Assembly: GCA_029747015.1 (NCBI GenBank)
Contig: JAKOGI010000433.1
Location: 401,001-465,000 of the forward strand
Reading direction: 5' to 3'
Origin: Carnegiea gigantea
Lineage: Eukaryota; Streptophyta; Magnoliopsida; Caryophyllales; Cactaceae
Length of the DNA: 64,000 bases
Shown here one piece after another: positions 25,870 through 36,588 of this stretch. Below the pieces are notes generated by a model. It did no database searches and was not told the DNA's origin. It saw nothing but the letters and a program-made list of their open reading frames with translations. Positions within the stretch are counted from its first letter, which is position 1, and the number at the start of each line of letters is the position of its first letter. The translations under genes and the position numbers were made by a program.

Positions 25870-25893
25870 TCCCCGGTAATATTACCAAAAACT
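25870..25893 (-). other. Element Y primer binding site
   Basis: On the minus strand the LTR is followed by AGTTTTTGGTAATATTACC and then GGGGATC, a mutated form of the TTTTTGGCGCCGTTGCCGG-type site usual for Athila/Tat elements. It directly precedes gag. Confidence 0.75.
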
Positions 25894-27090
25894 TGACCCG
25901 TCACAAGCACATGGGTATTGTAGTTTAGATTAAATACCATTCCCACAAAGACCAATGCAATTATTGAATTTATCCTTTGAAAATGCTAAAGAAAATATAT
26001 GTCGAATTAGGATATCTTCTAAATTAATCTATCGCTAGATGAAATGCTATTTACTGATTTAAGAATTCTATCAATTAAAAGTGCCTACTGATTTGTTTCA
26101 CCAACAACGAATTAGTTCCGACAAATAAAGGTTGTGCTTACATAAGTTTGGATAAATCAAAGGATAACAATCGCTTATAATCTAATTCTTTCTTTCAAAA
26201 GAAACTGAATTATTTAGACTAATCAAATTGTTGTTCTTTCAAAGGTTCATGAATTAGTTCAAATTAAGCATCTAGATTTTCAAGTTTTCTCTTAACATGC
26301 GACTTTCTTTGAAAAATAACTATGTAAGTCTAATCTTGTTGACGCAATAGATTTCTTGACCAAGTTTGGCCTAAATTACTTACAATATTCACACCACAAG
26401 ATAGATTAAAACGACCCAAATAGATTAAGCATATTGTACGATCTAGTTTCATTATCTGGCTATCAAATCTGTAGGCTAAAGAAAACTACTCACTCATGAT
26501 TATTAAACAAACAAGAATTATTCAAAGTTTAAAGAGTTAGAAAAAAGAATTGGCTTAGCAACAATGGAGTTCTTGATAATTCTTCAATCTTCAAGCCTTC
26601 CAATTGCAAGTGATCTTCTTTCTAACCTCCCTTTCGCTCTAAAAATGATAAAAATACAAGACTTTTTGAGAGGTTTTTAGGAAAAGTTAGTTAGGTCTTC
26701 TGTTCTAGCAGTCGGGCACGCCTAGTTATTGCAACCAACGAACATTCTCAGCTATAAACCAAGGAAAATGAATTGTTGCAGCTGTTGTAGGCATGCCATA
26801 GATTGTGGCCTCCACCAGGAACAGTACATGGAGGCCTATGTCTCGGTTGATTCTGGTTCTTATTCCCCACCATAGGCATAGTGGCTGGGGGCATCCTTGT
26901 TGAGTCAAAAACTTGTCTTCTGAAGGTCAATGCTTAGTCAAAATGGTCTCAATACCCACAAAAAGCATCAAAGAATTATACCCAAGTGTAAAATGGGAAT
27001 TTGGGGTATAAATTATAAACATAAAGCTCATGAATTCCCTAAGAATGCAATAAATGACCCTAAAATAATGTAATCTATAGGCACTTATCA
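25894..27090 (-). repeat. Element Y LTR (LTR_B), between PPT and PBS
   Basis: 1197 bp on the minus strand from TGATAAGTGCC (27090) to ACGGGTCA (25894). It is unusual in having 3' internal sequence with a polypurine tract upstream (27091-27788) and a primer site plus gag downstream. The frames at 26726-26930 are LTR sequence. Confidence 0.8.
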
Positions 27091-27788
27091 AACTCCCCAA
27101 TGCATAAATTGTTACTTGTCCCTAAGCAATTATGAAATCATAATTATGATGAGGAAACTCCTTGGGTAAACATTAATAGCATCATCAATAGCCGAATTAA
27201 CCCAAGAGTCAGCCCAAAAGTGAGTTAAACCATTACAAATGGATAAGAGAATTAAGTTTTTGAAATATAAGTAGAGACTATCATATCAAATATTGAATCA
27301 ACCACACCCAAATCAACTTAAACACTCATATTGGCACATAGAAGAGGTAGAGCTAGAGGAACTAGTAGATCCTTACTTTAGCAATGAAGCACTCATTACT
27401 CATGTGTTTTAAAGTATAACTTGGATCTCTTAAATGTCATTCCAAATAATCAAATCTACCATAAGTTTGATAAGACTCTCAATCCACCATAACTAGAATA
27501 CAAAATACACTAGGCAATCATGAGGGACTTGAATGAGGTTGTAACGGGGTTATTGATAAAGGCTTGGATGGAACAAAAACTTTGAGATTGTGGAGCTAAA
27601 ATCCAAAGACTAAGAGTAAAATCATTGCCTCCCAATTTTCTTCAAAACAATCTCCGCAAACCATAATATGTCAAAGATATAAGCAAATACCCTTAGTTGG
27701 TCTAAAATTGAGAGAAAGTGTTAAAATAATCCAAATGCCAAAATCTTTAATTTCACTTCTTTTTTATTCTGTTTTTCCTCTTTTTGAG
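27091..27788 (-). mobile_element. Element Y-type 3' internal region and polypurine tract
   Basis: Noncoding. On the minus strand it ends GCATTGGGGAGTT before LTR_B. 27290-27788 is homologous to plus-strand 46140-46655 and, more loosely, to minus-strand 52640-52916, which identifies it as the 3' untranslated end of Athila-like elements of this group. Confidence 0.75.
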
Positions 27789-28436
27789 TGTTCGCAGGGT
27801 CACGGGTGTTATAGTTTAGATTAAATATCATTCCTACAGAGACCAATGTAATCTACTGAGTTTACCGTTTAAAATGCTCAGAACATATATGTCGAGTTGG
27901 GATATCTTCTAAAATTATTCTATTACTAAATGAAATGCTATTTATTGATTTAAGAATTCTATCAATTAAAAGCACATAGGGATTTGTTTTACTAACAATG
28001 AATTAGATCTGATAAATTAAGTTTATGCTTACTCAAGTTCAGATGAAGCAATGATAAAAATCATTTATAATACAATTCTTACTTTCAAAATGAACTGAAT
28101 TATTTAGACTATTTAAATTGTCGTTCTTTCAAAAGTTCATGAATTAGTTCAAATTAAGGATATAGGTTGTCAAACTTCCTCTTAACATGCAACTGTCTCT
28201 CAATAGTAACTATATCAAGTCTAATCTTGATCCAATATTGGATTTCTCCTTCTAGTACTCCATCCATCTATTTGATCATTTGCGAGCAAGTTTGGCACAA
28301 ATAACTCACAACATTCACAACACAAGATAGATTAAAATGACCCAAAAAGATTAAGCACTTATTGATAAAGGTAAAGGATCTAGTTTCATTACCTACCTAT
28401 CACATTCATAGACCAAAGAAACCTACTCACTCATGA
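27789..28436 (-). repeat. Element Y-type LTR tail (LTR_C), truncated
   Basis: Matches LTR_B 25894-26503 in the same order, ending CTGCGAACA at 27789. The head (the equivalent of 26504-27090, about 590 bp) is missing at 28436, where F1 LTR sequence starts abruptly. No primer site follows its end; 3' internal sequence is joined directly at 27788. Confidence 0.75.
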
Positions 28437-29178
28437 TTATGTTCATTGCCTGTATCTTTAAGATTCAGCACCATTTTATCAAGTTATATTATCATTTGGT
28501 AAGTATACCAATGAATCAGTTTAATTAGAGATTTACCACATAATTAGTGACCCTATTAGTTGTAGGGCGACGGCCCTTTAATTAGTTATACGTCGTGATG
28601 TTAGGCCGGGGTTCCCGATCGACCTGACAGGTGTGCACCTATTAATGGATCGTCATATCTATCAAGGGGTTCACTTACAGATAATAATGAGTAATTTAGT
28701 TTTATGTTACTTACATTTCCGTTGCTATTGCAAACTAAATGAATTGTAAAGGCGGGTACCCATTAACACTGTTTCCACGCTCATTTTACAATACACGAAT
28801 GCATGTACTGAGATTCAGCTCACATTTTTGAATTGTTTTTATGCTTTTTATTTTAGGTGATGAAGTCTCACTTGTTTCTCCATTTAGCAAGCCCTTTTGG
28901 AAGTCATTAGATGCTCACAGTGCATTCAGCATAACATGAATGTTGGGATCGACCTCAAGGTCAAGTTGGGTCTATATTCAATATACTTGTGTAGTGTGGA
29001 GTGCTAGTTAGCACATGGTATGATTAAGTCGATTGTGCTGAACTTGAACTATTTTGGACTTTGGACTTGGAGTGTTTCAGTTTAGTAGATATTGTGATTG
29101 TGAACATGAGTTGTAAGATTGAATGGTTTCAGTGAGCCTTGTCCTTATCAGGACGGCGGTAGCGCCTTCCATCATTAA
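28437..29178 (+). repeat. F1 LTR terminal fragment, left part
   Basis: Plus-strand F1 LTR sequence corresponding to the F1a 5' LTR from about 17458 to 16740, starting abruptly inside the LTR. It continues after the F2 insertion at 39438-39492. By the inversion model it is the end of the F1a 3' LTR whose start is at 1-1131. It retains the palindrome cluster (28565-28640). Confidence 0.85.
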
Positions 29179-31653
29179 TATAATAGCCTGACCCTAAATA
29201 ATGTTCATTTATTTAATTAAGCCATGTTATTAATTTTTCACATTTATCTCATTTAAACATCCCGATTGGGAGAATTCATTTTGGGCCCTACTTTAAAATT
29301 CAAGTTTCATTTACAGTATAAATTTCGGAAAGATCGATAGTAGGCCCCGATAATTATGATTTAAAAGATTAAATTATTTCTCATGACTTAACTAAAAATT
29401 TAATTTCGAACTACGAAAAATTTTATCGCATACGGTTTGGCTTCCTTTTCGAACCCAAGCTCATCTAAGCCCAAATTTGGGCCCAACAAGTTGCTACTCC
29501 TTTTATTTAATTAATTACCATCATTAGACTTAATTTACGATTAGCAAAAGTATCTTTTGAAGGTGAAATTTCAGCCAAGTAATTTCCTTACTTCAATTGC
29601 AACCAAGTAAACACAACACACACAAAAATCACGAGATACTTTCCTCTCTCTTTCTCTCCATTCTTTGCTGCTGCACCTCTGCCCATTCTGCTACCTTTCT
29701 GGCCCTTCCTGCCACCAACAACCACCAAGTTAGACACCAGCCAGCCACCCCCAACACTCCCCCTAGCCACCAGCCACATCCCCTCATCCTTCAAGCATCA
29801 TGCACACCTTCTTTTGCATGCACAGAGTGAGTAAACTTCAATCCCTATCATGCTGATTTTTGTTTTTGATTCTTGTTGTCATTGGTTTTTATTATTGATC
29901 ATGCTATTTTGATAAGAATAAGAGCTATCTTTGAAGTGTTTAAGAGTTGATTAAGTATAAAAGCATGGGGGAGTTTCGATTGATCATGATCATGCTAGTT
30001 TAAGTTTGAAGTGATGGACTTGAATTATTTTGTTTTTGATTTGGTAATCTTTATCATCATAAATGATTATGATAATGTTGGTGTGGTTTTGGATGAGTAA
30101 AGAGTGATTTTGGTGGGGGATTATGTCAAGAAAAGCTTGCAAATAAGTGCTATTATGTTATAAATAGACCCAAAATAGGGGTGCTTTTGGGAATAAATTG
30201 GTATTGATCGGCCCATCCAAAACTTGTGATTTTTTGTGGATGTCTAGTTCAGGATGTTAGCTTTCAATGGGCTCTAGAATTACTCAATTTTGAGTTGTGT
30301 GGACAAAGTTATGACCAATTTATTGAAGACTGCGCAGAATACATTGAAACTGGGAGCATTTGTGAACAGGGGAATTTACGGAAAAACTGGCATTGATTGG
30401 GTCATTGAAATATTGTGATTTTTGGTGTGTGGATACACAATGAGTTATCTTTCAAATGTCCTTTGAATCACCTTAATTCGAGTTCTGTGGAAAAAGTTAT
30501 GGTCATTTTGCTACGATTGCGCAGATTGGACTGAAATTGTGCACGATTGGGTTCTACCCTAATTTTAGGGACCTTACTATGTGAATCAGGCCTTGTGTAC
30601 TAAATGAAATTTTTAGTGGAAATTATGAGCTTTTCGTATTGGGGTTTTATATCTCAATTGGAGGTCGGAACTAAAAGATATGGATTTTCTAAAGTAAACC
30701 ATCAAACGCTATTATGTAAAGAAAGGAATCAATACTTAATGGTTTACTCACTACATTTATCTATAATGACATCCCTGAAACAGATTTGGGGCCTAGTCTA
30801 TCACTTTTCTTTGTGCATACATATTATCAAGTGAAATATCATTTTAAAGACTTCAGGTACATCTATTGCCTGTATCCTTAGAAATCAGAGTGTATTTATC
30901 AACATTATCATGTTTTGGTAAGTACATTAATAAATCAGTTTACACAGTGATTTATCAGTTAATTAGTGACCCCAAAAGTTATCATCTATAGGGCATTCGC
31001 CCTTCAGTTACCCGCGCAACTTCAGGCCAGGTCCCCGATCGGTTTGGCAGGTGTACACCTATCCATAGATCATAGCAGTATCAAGGGGTTCACTATCAGA
31101 TAATAATTAGCAATGGAGTTTTACATTTAGCTCATTCATTGTTTTAACTTAAAAAGAATTGTAAAGCGGCCGCCCAAATGATTTATTCAGATATCATTTA
31201 ACAATTTAGGAATGCATGTACTGAACTTCGGCTCACAGTTCGAAATATTTTTCATGTTTTATTTTAGGCAAATGCTCAAAGAACTACCCTCATGCTAGCA
31301 ACCCGGCTGAAGATAATAAGTCGATCAAGGAAACCTGGATGGATCAACAGTGATATAGTGGATCCATACTCGAAGCTGTATTTTGAATTCTTCATTGGAT
31401 GAAGATGTAGATTATATGATGAATTATTTTACTATGGTTTATAAACCTTTCGTTGGTTAACACTTGATTGTAAATGGTTGATCATGTGTGAATGTTGAGG
31501 TTATGCTTGACTATCTTATTTTTAGTACATATACTACAAGCCTTGTCCTTTGGATGGCAGTAACGCCCCAATCATTGGGTTTATTAGTTATAATTGAGGA
31601 ATTTATGAAGAAGAATACAAACAGTGAAATATGTTTAATTTAGGGGTGTTACA
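29179..31653 (+). repeat. F2 5' LTR
   Basis: 2475 bp. The first dinucleotide is mutated (TATAATAGCC for TGTAATAGCC); it ends GGGGTGTTACA. It lacks a 374 bp segment present in the 3' LTR, the junction being at about 30742. ORFs at 29588-29830 and 30604-30834 are LTR sequence. Confidence 0.95.
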
Positions 31654-31656
31654 GAT

Positions 31657-31674
31657 TTGGTATCAGAGCCAGGT
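31657..31674 (+). other. F2 primer binding site (tRNA-Met type)
   Basis: TTTGGTATCAGAGCCAGG lies three bases after the LTR end, with a perfect TGGTATCAGAGCC core. Confidence 0.95.
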
Positions 31675-33806
31675 TGAGATTTTTTGGGATATAGAGTATG
31701 GAGTTAAGATACTAAGAAAGTTGGTTAGTGACGAATGAGGATTATTATGATATCCTTGGAGATTTGTGACACTGGTAATGTCTGCTTATCTCAGACATAT
31801 TATACTCGTATATTCTTCTTTGTTAGATGGATCTATATAATGTGTATATAGTTTGATCTCAAGTATCAAATTCGAGGGTGATTTTGAACAACCAGTCAAG
31901 GGTGTTCCAATGCATTCAGGTATGTATGGCCATATGAGTCATCCATCTGAATGCTATGTCGTCCTGTAGCTTAAATTGTTTATTTTTGGGATGTAAACCT
32001 TTGCACTCCGAGTGTGTGGCCCGTAGAGTTGTGGTCTCCGGTGTGTAGCTATTGAGCTTGATTTAATATCCTTTTGTGCTTCTATTCAATGCAGGGGATT
32101 TGATGTAAGGCTTTAAGCCTGAAAAATGGCCAATTTTTAGACAAAACTCTGTCCGTTTCGGCCTAGGAATTTAAGAATCACTAACACTCCTAGCCCTAGA
32201 GTTGGGGGCTGTTACAAATGTGTTCTATGAAGAGCCCTTGACTCATTTTGAAGTTAAATGCTTAGGGAAAACTAAGTATGGGCAGAATACACAAGTTCAA
32301 TCAACTTGATAGTTTTGATCAGTGCACAAGGCCCGACCTTGAAGTAACTTTTGTCCATGATCAACACGTTTTACGCAAGGGTTTTCCATCCTGACCTTAA
32401 GATTAGGGAGATATCATTCATGTAAAACAAGTTTCAAGTGGATTAGAGGTCATTTGGTTATTCAAAACTGTTATACAAGTCAAAGTCTGCAAACTGGGCA
32501 GAATCCTAATGCACAAGGTCTGAGTTTAGCCTACTTGCAACCTATGCATTCCATCAGATGGGGATGTTTAGTTAGTCTATGTCAAAGTACAAAAAGTAAG
32601 CCTTCCAAGGACCTATGTTGCAGCACATTTCGAGACTATCTAATCAATGAGATTTAGTCTAGAAGTTTAATGGTACAGACTATCTAAGAGTGGGTACCTA
32701 CAACTTTGAGCATATATTTCCTCCCTATATGGGTGTCATTTTGTGCATTTCTTTAATCCAAGTGGCAACGACTTCAATATGCATCATTGATTGCAGATAT
32801 TTTCTTCTGTAACCCAAGAATTCCATCTAAGCGAGCTATGTGGGGGTTCTTGATGCAGTATCCAAACTCCTGTACGCAGCCCATTGACTCCACCTCCATT
32901 TGTGAAGTAGGCATTACTCTTAAAAATATTTCACTGTACTTTCTAGTAACATACCATTTACCATTGTCTTTACTGGATTATCAACATCAATATCTGGATA
33001 TTCCTCATTTTGACCAGGGGCTTCATCTTTTTGTCTTCATGGCATCTTCCCATCCAGTTGCATCACCATTCATTCTCATGTCATATCTTCATCAGTTCTG
33101 ATCACTTTTTCTTGTTTTTAAGAGCCCTATTGCTGCTCTAGCTAGATTATGATTGGGTTGCACCCATGTCAATAGATGATAATTTTGTAGCATGCTTGAA
33201 CAGAAGGTAGATCTTAACCACACTTTGTATAGGGGTTGATTGTTGTCTAACTTGTGGAATTTATTGCTAAGGGAAACGCCATGTGTCTACCTTTTTTACT
33301 GATGCAATCTAAGTTTCCTTCAGAAGATCACTTGCATAAAACTTAAGTTTGACAATCAAAATCCTTGCCATGCATTTGGATTGCGTCAATGAGAAATTTT
33401 AATGAGTTGTTGCCTCTTGGAAAAATGTCTTCAGCTGACTCATACTAAAGAACCCTAGAGTGGAAAGTATGACCCAGTGGAACCTTAAGAATGGATTCGA
33501 AGAGCGGAGAAAGTTTTCACTGTAATAGAGATTCCAGGGGATAAAAGGGTGAACATTGGAACATTTTATCTAACTAGTGGAACCAATATTTAGTGGAACA
33601 CTGTTAAGAATAGGGTCTTAGGGTTTGGTTTCACTTAGAGCAGATTTGTGAAAGAATTAACCACAGCACTCCTGAGTGCCAAGTGAGAACTAACAAATGT
33701 ATGTGGTACGGTAGCCAGAGCAACTCATTGTTACCTGTTCCCAAAGACAGAAGGCTGTAGACAAGGATTCCCACCTTTAAGGCCCGTAGCTGTAGGAAGG
33801 GATCAC
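31675..33806 (+). mobile_element. F2 leader and gag region, no recognisable gag
   Basis: 2.1 kb. It contains the conserved leader block (32107-32178, AAGGCTTTAAGCCT). The frames at 32454-32657 and 32787-33101 show no gag or zinc-knuckle signature. 33120-33800 is stop-rich. Gag is either deleted or beyond recognition by eye. Confidence 0.55.
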
Positions 33807-34190
33807 ATGTTGAGCAAGAAGAAAGCTGTCATATCTGGTATGGTAGATTCAATTGCTACTCATTTATTTATATTCACACGATCGGCCAAGCAAGTGAATC
33901 TTGAGAATAAGGAGGCAGAAACCAATTACGGAATCGAGTTATCCAATGACTTTAGAGTTGAGTGTTCTACCTCTCATAAATTTGTTTCAATTACAATTGG
34001 TGCGATAGTATTTCCCTGAAGTTCCGATCCAATTTAACTCGTCAGACTTTGATGTCATGCTAAAAATGAGTTGGTTATGTATTTATGGCGTCAAGATAGA
34101 TTGTGAGGATCCTAAAGTTATTTCAAGAGATGAATAAGGGAGAAAACATGTTTCATGGGCAAAGGGAGGAAAAATATGTCCTTTAAATTT
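33807..34190 (+). pseudogene. F2 pol relic: aspartic protease
   Basis: The frame 33807-34019 begins in the stretch where the protease active site should be: IATHLFIFTRSAKQ, where an intact copy has a DSGATHSFIS-like motif. The DSG triad is replaced. It continues ITIGAIVFP, then after a frameshift FNSSDFDVMLKMSWLCIYGV and KIDCEDPKVIS (34030-34120). This matches the DFDVILGMDWL...DC motif that closes chromovirus proteases, with the GMDW glycine and aspartate changed. In living relatives it cleaves the Gag-Pol polyprotein; here it is inactive. Confidence 0.75.
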
Positions 34191-34289
34191 TGTCATGAAA
34201 ACAAATGAGCTCTTATGTAAAGGATATGTTGTGTATTGGTGTTATGCTACTAACATTCAACCAAAGGAACAAAAAGTAGAAGATATCCC

Positions 34290-35120
34290 TATAGTTTGTG
34301 AATTGAAAGATGTTTTCCTGAAAAGCTATCAGGATTTTCCCCCCAAGAGAAATTGATTTTGAGATTAAATTAATCCCTTATGCTCAACCTATCTCTAAAA
34401 CCCCATATCGTATGGCCCTAATTGAGCTTAAAGAACTGATGATTCTGCTAGAGAAGTTATGATAAAAGGGATTTATCATACCAAGCATGTCGCCATGGGG
34501 TACCACAATTCTATTTGTAAAGAAGAAGAATGGAACCTTAAGGTTATGTATTGATTACAGAAAGCTGAACAAGATCATCATCAAAAACACATACCCATTG
34601 CCCCAAGTAGATGACTTGTTTATCAACTGCAGGGAGAAGGAGTCTTATCTAAGATTGATTTGAGGTCAGGGTACCATCAACTTAGGATTATACCTGAAGA
34701 CATTCCCAAAATCACACTAAGGACCCTATTTGGGTCACCATGAATTCACTGTAATGCCTTTTAGCCTAATCAATGGCCCTGCAGCCTTTACGGACCTTAT
34801 GAACAGAGTTTCAGATCATATCTAGACAAGTTGTGGCGGTGTTTATAAAAGATATCTTGAAATACTCCAAGGATAAAGATGAGTATATTGTTCATTTGAG
34901 GACAGCGTTATAGACCTTGAAAGAACATCAATTACATAGCAAATACAAGAAGCATGAGTATTGTTAGAAGCAATGGTATTTTTGGAACATATGGTTTCAA
35001 AGGAAGAGATTAAGGTAGATTTGCAAAAGGTGAAAGCAATTACAAAGTGCTCAAGACCCACTAATACACTGAAATTAGAAAACGTTTGAGTTTAGTAGGG
35101 AATTATCGAGTTCAGAAAGG
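34290..35120 (+). pseudogene. F2 pol relic: reverse transcriptase
   Basis: A broken frame. 34290-34345 gives CELKDVFLKSYQDFPPK, the pre-RT linker. 34490-34590 follows the [24 protein letters not shown] block in shifted frames, then [14 protein letters not shown]. 34650-34690 reads [13 protein letters not shown], the conserved RT motif, and [10 protein letters not shown] follows at 34710-34740. The position of the YxDD box (about 34840) reads a changed VFIKDIL-like segment. There are stops and frameshifts throughout. It is reverse transcriptase by motif order, but no function is possible. Confidence 0.75.
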
Positions 35121-35184
35121 ATTTGACAAATATTGTCCTCCCTGACCAATTTGTTGAAGAAAGCTATAAAGTTGGCAAGAAGTT

Positions 35185-35500
35185 AAACTGGTGGCTTATG
35201 CCTCCCAACAACTCAAGCCTTATGAGAAGGATTACCTACCCATGATATGGAGTTAGCAGCTGTAGTTTTTGCAGTGAAAATTTGGAGACATTACTTATAT
35301 AGAGTACCATGCAAAATCAATACTGATCATCAAAGCATAAAGTACATCTTCTCTCAAAAGAAGCTCAGTCTGCATGAATCATCAGTTGCGGCAGATCCAA
35401 TATCAATTAAGAAAGAGAAATATTGTGGCAGATGCCCTGAATAGGAAGGCACAACATACCTTGAACACTGTAGCAACTACTCCACTGAATCTCTTGAGAG
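35185..35500 (+). pseudogene. F2 pol relic: RNase H
   Basis: 35190-35250 reads LVAYASQQLKPYEKDYLPHD and 35247-35350 reads MELAAVVFAVKIWRHYLY and NTDHQSIKYIFSQK. This is the chromovirus RNase H signature, with the DMELAAVVFALK and TDHKSLKYIF blocks. The domain breaks at about 35380 by frameshift, and the end resumes as QLRKRNIVADALNRK in the next frame. Confidence 0.85.
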
Positions 35501-36050
35501 AACTTGAGGACTTGGACATTCAATTAGTGTCGCACAAGAAGACGAATGTTCAAATGTTGGTAGTGACCTTACAGTCCTCCCTAATGGAGGAAATTAGAGT
35601 GAATCAGGATGATGATCCTGAGCTCCAAAGAATAAAGCAAAATCTTAAGAAAGGGATTCAATTTCAATGGACTTTGTCATGGGATTCCCTAAGATATAGT
35701 GTATGACCGAGATCAGAGATTTCAAGCCTATTATGGCAAGAACTTCAAAGAGCCTTTAGAACTAGATTGAACTTTTGTAGTTCTTATCACCCTAAAACAG
35801 ATGGGCAAGCATCTAAAAATATCAGTGGATCAACTCTTCTAAGTTGGAGCCTGTAGTACTTCACGACCTACGACCAACATTTGTATTTGAAGAAAGTATG
35901 GAACTCCCAGCAGTCAACGTTGTGATAGCACTAGCAGAGAATCCTTCATTAAACATCAGGACAAAATGGCAGCAATCATTGACAACAAATCATCTTATGG
36001 GTCATGAAGATCTTCTCCAGCATTTAATAAGGTGACAAATGTCAGAGGAT
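35374..36050 (+). pseudogene. F2 pol relic: RNase H end, linker and gutted integrase
   Basis: The frame 35374-35706 gives the longest pol stretch left: NIVADALNRKAQHTL, then LLRELEDLDIQLVS and MEEIRVNQDDDPELQRIKQN, the usual linker before integrase. The integrase core is almost gone. A trace of MDFVMGFPKI (about 35666-35695) is joined directly to a DRDQRFQAYYGKNFKEPLEL-like segment (35706-35760) and SSYHPKTDGQASKNI (35778-35823). The HHCC zinc finger and the first catalytic Asp region between the linker and this point are missing. The rest to 36050 is out of frame. Confidence 0.75.
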
Positions 36051-36575
36051 TCCTGAAAATATCCTATTGAAAGCGATAGAGACGCTATGCTGATAAAAGA
36101 AGGAGATTCCTGGACTTTTATGTATATAACAAGGTTTTTCAGAAAGTTTCATCAATTAAGGGTGTAAGGAAGGTTGAATTGCAAACAAAATTGTGGTCAA
36201 GATCTTTTAGACCATGTCAGTTTATTGAAAGCCCGAATTGCATAGCTTGTCTACCAGGTCTGCCTATATAGGTCAAACACGTGCATGATGTGTCCATTAC
36301 CTTACAACTCAAGCAGTACATTTCATATCCTAATCATACTATTATAAGCAAACCCATTGCGGTCATTGCAGGTCCTGTGCTTCAAGAGCACCCAATCCAG
36401 ATATTAAATCACAGGGTTCAGCAGTTAAGCATCAAGTAGATATCTCTAACCAAATTACTTTGGGCAAAGTATGCCCATTCAGTAGCTACTTGAGAATCTT
36501 ACAAAGAAGTGAAAACCGAGTACCCATATCTAGTTGAGATAACAACGTTCATAAGTTTCGAGGACGAAACTCTTT
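36051..36575 (+). pseudogene. F2 pol relic: integrase C-terminus and chromodomain-like tail
   Basis: 36069-36165 reads RRYADKRRRFLDFYVYNK and then FQKVSSIKGV, the GPY/F-region text (KVSPIKGVMRF type). 36275-36400 follows HVSMLR...DPSH in shifted frame, then HPIQILNHRVQQL. 36450-36540 gives LWAKYAHSVATWES and TEYPYLVE, matching the VLWRNHSVEEATWE...YPHLF tail that in Tekay/Del elements forms the chromodomain. A living version targets insertion to chromatin. Stops at 36438 and elsewhere make this a remnant. Confidence 0.75.
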
Positions 36576-36588
36576 AAGGGGGGAAGGC
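36576..36588 (+). other. F2 polypurine tract
   Basis: AAGGGGGGAAGG directly before the 3' LTR start; preceded by TTTCGAGGACGAAACTCTTT as in F1. Confidence 0.9.

Noticed and set aside
36051..36575. Host chromodomain gene
   Set aside because: The motif order and position before a polypurine tract show the end of an F2 integrase.
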